From Nocardia paucivorans NBRC 100373 (lineage in GTDB: Bacteria > Actinomycetota > Actinomycetes > Mycobacteriales > Mycobacteriaceae): a DNA stretch of 64,000 nt. Position 1 is the stretch's first letter. Each line of letters begins with the position of its first letter. Where the stretch lies: the NCBI RefSeq assembly GCF_000308675.1, contig NZ_BAGE01000060.1, forward strand, positions 120,064-184,063, written 5' to 3'. Of the stretch, positions 59,817 to 64,000 are shown piece after piece. Below the pieces are notes generated by a model. It was not told where the DNA came from. It searched no databases and saw only the letters and a list, made by a program, of their open reading frames with translations. A program made the position numbers and the translations under genes.

Positions 59817-61823
59817 TCACCAGATCTTGACGCGCTCCTCGGGCGGCAGATAGAGCGCGTCGTCGGGGGTCAGCCCGAATGCCTCGTGGAAGGCGTCGAT
59901 ATTGCGAACCACAGCGTTGCAGCGGAACTCCGGCGGCGAGTGGGGATCCACCGCCAACCGTCGCATGGCCTCCTCCGGCCGCACCTTGCTCCGCCAGACC
60001 TGGGCCCAGCCGAAGAACACCCGCTGCAACCCGGTCAAACCATCGATCACCGGCGGCTCGACCCCGTCACAAGCGATCCGATACGCCTCCAACGCAATGG
60101 ACAAGCCGCCCAGATCGCCGATGTTCTCGCCGATGGTGAATTCGCCGTTGACGGTGTGCTCGTCGGGCAGATCCTTGGGGGAGAGGCAGTTGTACTGGTC
60201 GATCAGCGCCCGGGTGCGTTTGCCGAACTCGGCCCGATCCGCATCGGTCCACCAGTCGACCATATTGCCATCACCGTCGTATTTGGCGCCCTGGTCGTCG
60301 AAACCGTGCCCGATCTCGTGGCCGATCACCGCACCGATCCCACCGTAGTTGGCGGCGTCGTCGGCGTTCATGTCGAAGAACGGCGGTTGCAGGATCGCGG
60401 CCGGGAAAACGATCTCGTTCATTCCCGGGTTGTAGTAGGCGTTCACCGTCTGCGGGGTCATATGCCACTCGTCCCGGTCGACGGGGCCACCGAGCTTGTT
60501 CAGGTTGCGGTCGTATTCGGCGGCGTATCCACGCCGGTAGTTGCCCACCAGGTCGGTGGGATCGATGTGCACCGCGGAGTAGTCGCGCCAACGGTCGGGG
60601 TAGCCGATCTTCGGGGTGAACTTCTCCAGTTTCGCCAAGGCGGCCTGCCGGGTTTCCGGACCCATCCAGTCCAGCCGGGAGATATTGCGCCGGTACGCCT
60701 CGCGCAGATTCTCCACCAGGCGCACCATCCGCTCCTTGGCCTCCGGTGGAAAATGCTCGGCCACATACAGTTTGCCGACCGCCTCCCCGAGCAGCTCCTG
60801 GACCAGTGAGACACCGCGCTTCCAGCGCTCCCGGTTCTCCGGGGCCCCGGTCAGGGTACGACCGTAGAAGTCGAAGTTCTCCTCCACCAAGGCTTCGGTG
60901 AGCAGGGAGGCCCGGCCCCGTAGCACCCGCCACAGCAGCCACAGCCGCCAGTCCTCCAGAGATTCCTCCGCCCAAGTACGAGCGAAAACCCCGAGGTAGT
61001 CGGGCTGTCGAACCACCAACTCGGCGAACAGCTCCGGCCCTTCGGCGGTAATGCCCTCGGTCAGACCGGCCACCCATGCCGCCCAGTCGAATTGGGGATG
61101 GGCAGTGACGAGTTCGGCGAAAGTGGTGAGGTTGTAGCCGAGTTCGGCATCGCGTCGCCGCACCACGTCCCAATGGCCGGCGGCGAGCTTGCGCTCCAGC
61201 TCGAACACCCGCTGCCCAACCGGCTCGGCCGGCAACAGGTCCGCGACTCGGGAATCGGCGGCGGCCAGAGCGAACATACGGTCGATATGGGCGATGTACT
61301 TCGTGCGCACCTCGGCGTACTCGTCGTCCCGGTAGTAGGACTCGTCGGGCAGGCCGATCCCGGATTGGGTCGCGTTGATCAAATAGCGCTGGGAGTTCTT
61401 GTCATCGGTATCGATGTAGATCGCCACGGCGCCACCCACCCCGGTCCGCTGCAGGCGGCCGAGCAGCCCGGCGAATCCGGCACGGTCGACCGCCGCGGCC
61501 TCGGTGAGCTCGGGCAGTATCGGGTCCAGTCCGGCCGATTCGATCGTGTCGGTGTCCATGAAGGACGCATACAGGTCCGCGATCTTGCGTGCCTCACTGC
61601 CCGGTTCGCCCGTCGCATTGCGGATGATCGCCTGAACATCCAGCTCCGCCTGGTCGTAGAGCTTCCGGAAGGCGCCGTCGACGGCGCGGTCGGCCGGGAT
61701 CTCATAGGTGTCCAGCCAGGCACCGTTGACATGCGCGAACAGATCGTCCTGCACCCGGACGGCCGGGTCGACGTAGGACAGATCGATACCGGATGGTCTC
61801 GTCAGTTCGGAAGTCACGTCCAC
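59817..61823 (-). CDS. M13-family metallopeptidase
   Basis: A 668-aa neprilysin-like zinc peptidase. The zinc motif is VIGHEIGHGFDDQGAKYDG (HEIGH), with the third ligand in GENIGDLGGL, and the substrate-binding NEIVFPAAIL and AYYNP segments precede it. N-terminal ~350 residues are the M13 helical cap. No signal peptide is evident, so it is probably cytoplasmic or exported by another route. GTG start at 61823 is weakly supported. Convergent with the transpeptidase gene. Confidence 0.88.
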   Translation of the reverse strand: MDVTSELTRPSGIDLSYVDPAVRVQDDLFAHVNGAWLDTYEIPADRAVDGAFRKLYDQAELDVQAIIRNATGEPGSEARKIADLYASFMDTDTIESAGLDPILPELTEAAAVDRAGFAGLLGRLQRTGVGGAVAIYIDTDDKNSQRYLINATQSGIGLPDESYYRDDEYAEVRTKYIAHIDRMFALAAADSRVADLLPAEPVGQRVFELERKLAAGHWDVVRRRDAELGYNLTTFAELVTAHPQFDWAAWVAGLTEGITAEGPELFAELVVRQPDYLGVFARTWAEESLEDWRLWLLWRVLRGRASLLTEALVEENFDFYGRTLTGAPENRERWKRGVSLVQELLGEAVGKLYVAEHFPPEAKERMVRLVENLREAYRRNISRLDWMGPETRQAALAKLEKFTPKIGYPDRWRDYSAVHIDPTDLVGNYRRGYAAEYDRNLNKLGGPVDRDEWHMTPQTVNAYYNPGMNEIVFPAAILQPPFFDMNADDAANYGGIGAVIGHEIGHGFDDQGAKYDGDGNMVDWWTDADRAEFGKRTRALIDQYNCLSPKDLPDEHTVNGEFTIGENIGDLGGLSIALEAYRIACDGVEPPVIDGLTGLQRVFFGWAQVWRSKVRPEEAMRRLAVDPHSPPEFRCNAVVRNIDAFHEAFGLTPDDALYLPPEERVKIW

Positions 61824-61947
61824 CAGTATGCCGGTGCCCGCGCGCTCGGGTCGGCCGCGGCATCGAGCTCGGCGACGATCCGGGGCGGTGGTCCCTGTCG
61901 AGAATTGTCATCACAGTGACGATTCAACGAGGCACGGCAGTCGATTC

Positions 61948-62409
61948 TCAGTTCAGCGAGATCCTATAGTGGTCTTCTATGCGCTGATACCAGTCGTCCT
62001 GGCATTTCTGGGCGGCTGCCCGATCGTCCCCCGCATTGTCGATGCATTCGAGAAACTCCCGCCCGCCCGTATTGTTGTAGACGTTCAGCGTGAGCACGAG
62101 GGCGACGATCACCCCGATCAACGACAGCAGCCCCAGCACCAACCCGACCATCGCCATGGCACCGCCGGATGCCCTACCGCGGCGCGCTCGGAGGAAAGCG
62201 ATCAGACCGAGGACAACGGCGGCGATGCCGAACAGTATCCCGCCGATCACGGTCCAGAAACCGAGCAGCGCGACGATGCCGAGTACCAGGGCGGTGACCG
62301 CCATCCCTCTGCTCCGGCGCGGTTCCTGCTCGGTGTGACCGCCGGAGGAGTCGAACGATCCCGGGGGCGGCGGAGGTGGATAGCCACCGACCGGTGGATA
62401 TTCGGACAT
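61948..62409 (-). CDS. DUF4190-type membrane protein
   Basis: 153 aa. N-terminal proline-rich segment (EYPPVGGYPPPPPPGS), two transmembrane helices of the DUF4190 family (GMAVTALVLGIVALLGFWTV, LVLGLLSLIGVIVALVLTLN) and a C-terminal soluble part with two cysteines (ECIDNAG, KCQDDWYQR). Function unknown. It lies 19 bp past the pirin gene stop in the same direction. Confidence 0.8.
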   Translation of the reverse strand: MSEYPPVGGYPPPPPPGSFDSSGGHTEQEPRRSRGMAVTALVLGIVALLGFWTVIGGILFGIAAVVLGLIAFLRARRGRASGGAMAMVGLVLGLLSLIGVIVALVLTLNVYNNTGGREFLECIDNAGDDRAAAQKCQDDWYQRIEDHYRISLN

Positions 62410-62428
62410 CAGGTTTCCTCTCCGGTCG

Positions 62429-63217
62429 TTATGGCGCCGACAGGCGGGCGTGCATCTCCCAGATCAGTACCTCCGCGGGTGCTCGCGCGGTGATGCGCCG
62501 GCCGCCGGAGTGGGTCAGCCGTACCGCATCGCCCTCATAGAGGGGGCCGACACCTTCCATATCCACCTCGCCCCGGGCCACGAACACGTGGATATACGGC
62601 GCCTCGGGCAATTCGGCCGAGGAAGGCACCGCGTTCTCGGCGGAGGACAGCCGGGCCACATGCAGGGCCGAATGGCTGCTGTGGATGGCGATCGCCGTGC
62701 GGTCGCGGTAGCGGGGCAGACCGGACGCCACGGTCACCAGACCACCGCCGGCCAATTGGTCCCCGATTTCCAGTTGCTGGTATCCGGGGTCGACACCCGA
62801 TTCGTCGGGCAGCACCCACATCTGTATGAAATGGACCGGCTCGTCGTGCTCGGGCCGGTTGCCGTCGAGTCGCCACGAGTCGTTCTTCTCCGAATGGAGA
62901 ATTCCGGTGCCCGCGCTCATCCGCTGCGCAAGACCGGGGTAGATGATTCCGCTGTGCCCGAGTGAATCCTGATGTACCAGGCTACCCTCGAGAACCCACG
63001 TGACGATCTCCATATCACGGTGCGGGTGAGTTTCGAAACCTTGTCCCGGAAGAACGATATCGTCGTTATTCACCAGCAACAATCCATGATGGGTGTTTTC
63101 CGGATCGTAGTGCTGTCCGAACGAAAAGGAATGCTTCGAATCAAGCCAGGAGACACGTGTTTTAAGGCGATCGCCGGCGCGGTGGACGTCGATATGCGGC
63201 GTGGCGAACGTGGACAT
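62429..63217 (-). CDS. Pirin family protein
   Basis: A 262-aa bicupin. Metal-site pattern HPHRDMEIVTWVLEGSLVHQ at residues ~60-80 and the closing GDAVRLTHSGGRRITARAPA are typical of pirins, which act as iron-bound cofactors or quercetinases. ATG 63217 follows GAGGAGG by 6 nt; an upstream ATG is unlikely. Likely co-transcribed with the DUF4190 gene. Confidence 0.85.
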   Translation of the reverse strand: MSTFATPHIDVHRAGDRLKTRVSWLDSKHSFSFGQHYDPENTHHGLLLVNNDDIVLPGQGFETHPHRDMEIVTWVLEGSLVHQDSLGHSGIIYPGLAQRMSAGTGILHSEKNDSWRLDGNRPEHDEPVHFIQMWVLPDESGVDPGYQQLEIGDQLAGGGLVTVASGLPRYRDRTAIAIHSSHSALHVARLSSAENAVPSSAELPEAPYIHVFVARGEVDMEGVGPLYEGDAVRLTHSGGRRITARAPAEVLIWEMHARLSAP

Positions 63218-63423
63218 CGCCGGCCTCCTCTCGGGCACGATTACTTTTCCCGTGTGGGAGTACCCGACGCCGATACTCCACATTACCTAGTAAATTGTCT
63301 GCCCTCGGTATTTTACGCGAGCGGTTCGGGGGTGAACGGCAGGTGGGCATCGCAGACCGTAATGGACGAATACCTGCGCCTGGGTACGAGAATATAAGTC
63401 GGGGGAAGCAGGGAGGTGATCGT

Positions 63424-63891
63424 ATGCATCCCGAGGTACTCGCGCTCGTGGAGCAGCGGCTTCGCTTCGAGGCGCATCGGGACGGGATCACCCACTTCGT
63501 GATCGGCGTCGCGGTCATCCGGGCCGGAAAACTCCTGGTGATACGCCGAGTTCCCGACGACTACCACGGCGGTATGTACGAGCTACCCGGCGGCGGGGTG
63601 GAATCGGGAGAAAGCTTCGCCGAGTGCGTGGCCCGGGAACTGTTCGAGGAAACCGGACTCCAGCTACGCGGTATCACCGACTTCCTCGGTGGCTTCGACT
63701 ACGCCACCCGGACCAAGGCCAAGGTCCGCAAGTTCAGCTTCCTGGTGGACACCGAACCGGGTGAGATCGCTCTTTCCCCCGGCGAGCACGACGACTTCGC
63801 CTGGATCGACGCCGAGGCACTGACCCGACTACCGATGGCCCCGGATATGCGCAAAGCCGTCAGTTCCCTGGTCGCGGACAGGATGCGCTGA
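63424..63891 (+). CDS. Nudix hydrolase
   Basis: A 155-aa Nudix-domain protein. The Nudix box reads GGGVESGESFAECVARELFE-ETGL (GX5EX7REUXEEXGU), so it is complete. N-terminal helix contains VLALVEQRLRFEAHRDG. It hydrolyses a nucleoside diphosphate derivative that cannot be named. GGGAGGTGA precedes the ATG at 63424. Confidence 0.88.
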   Translation: MHPEVLALVEQRLRFEAHRDGITHFVIGVAVIRAGKLLVIRRVPDDYHGGMYELPGGGVESGESFAECVARELFEETGLQLRGITDFLGGFDYATRTKAKVRKFSFLVDTEPGEIALSPGEHDDFAWIDAEALTRLPMAPDMRKAVSSLVADRMR

Positions 63892-63933
63892 CTCCGCCGC
63901 GGCCACCCCCCGGTGGACGGGTAGCCTCGCGGC

Positions 63934-64000
63934 GTGGCCATGCCTTCGCCCGAACCGCCCGCCGCGGACCGACTACCCCGTGCCGGGCGCGGGACCTGGC
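63934..64000 (+). CDS. Possible truncated gene at window end
   Basis: GTG at 63934 opens VAMPSPEPPAADRLPRAGRG and runs off the window. A TAGCCT box ten bases before the GTG could be the -10 of a leaderless transcript. Too short to identify. Confidence 0.3.
   Translation, partial: MAMPSPEPPAADRLPRAGRGTW

Noticed and set aside
1..64000. CRISPR arrays, tRNA or rRNA genes
   Set aside because: No regularly spaced repeats or recognisable cloverleaf/rRNA sequences were seen by eye.

Overview
The window looks like a chromosomal segment of a high-GC mycolic-acid actinomycete, most likely Nocardia or a close relative (Mycobacteriales). The evidence is the complete mce lipid-import operon with yrbE genes and mce-associated membrane proteins, a mycobacterial-type succinate dehydrogenase (Sdh1) operon, a FadD5-like ligase, an XRE/DUF397 regulator pair typical of actinomycetes, many GTG starts and ATGA-overlapping genes. 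No rRNA, tRNA or CRISPR array was seen.

0-7.3 kb is a run of small regulatory modules: an ECF42-like sigma factor with its DGPF/YCII partner; a TetR regulator whose 16-bp palindrome recurs four times around itself, a DUF1348 gene and a divergent DsrE/flavoprotein pair; a GntR regulator; a frameshifted SGNH hydrolase; and a polysaccharide deacetylase divergent from a MerR regulator with a 19-bp-spaced dyad. 7.3-19 kb holds a membrane protein with a degenerate kinase-like domain, FadD5, a nitronate monooxygenase-like enzyme, an MBL hydrolase, an S4 RNA-binding protein, a secreted NlpC/P60 peptidase, an orphan AAA ATPase and an alpha/beta hydrolase. 19.2-22.8 kb is the sdh operon, preceded by a 13-codon upstream ORF overlapping its first start codon.

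22.8-26.2 kb contains the XRE/DUF397 pair facing two overlapping micro-ORFs, then an AlkA-like glycosylase. 26.2-33.9 kb has a large FAD/Fe-S dehydrogenase, an ABC exporter behind a MerR-type promoter, and a membrane-anchored molybdopterin oxidoreductase. 34-40 kb is mostly small metabolic genes (TetR/thioesterase, DUF445, TIGR03084, LhgO, SRPBCC, RNase HI).

40.1-45.6 kb is an accessory patch between housekeeping regions: a 475-bp non-coding stretch with duplicated hairpin units, a resolvase-like protein lacking the catalytic serine with a 56-aa partner, an XRE/TPR regulator, two unknown genes, an IS256 transposase with an early nonsense codon, and an isolated His/Cys peptidase-like domain. 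45.8-56.3 kb is the mce operon on the minus strand (yrbEA-yrbEB-mceABCDEF plus two mce-associated genes), nearly all translationally coupled. 56.8-64 kb carries envelope genes (S1 protease, lipoprotein, L,D-transpeptidase, M13 peptidase, DUF4190), a pirin and a Nudix hydrolase. Strong inverted repeats separate most convergent gene pairs.

Most functional names rest on recognised families and motifs read by eye; the regulatory sites are pattern-based inferences.
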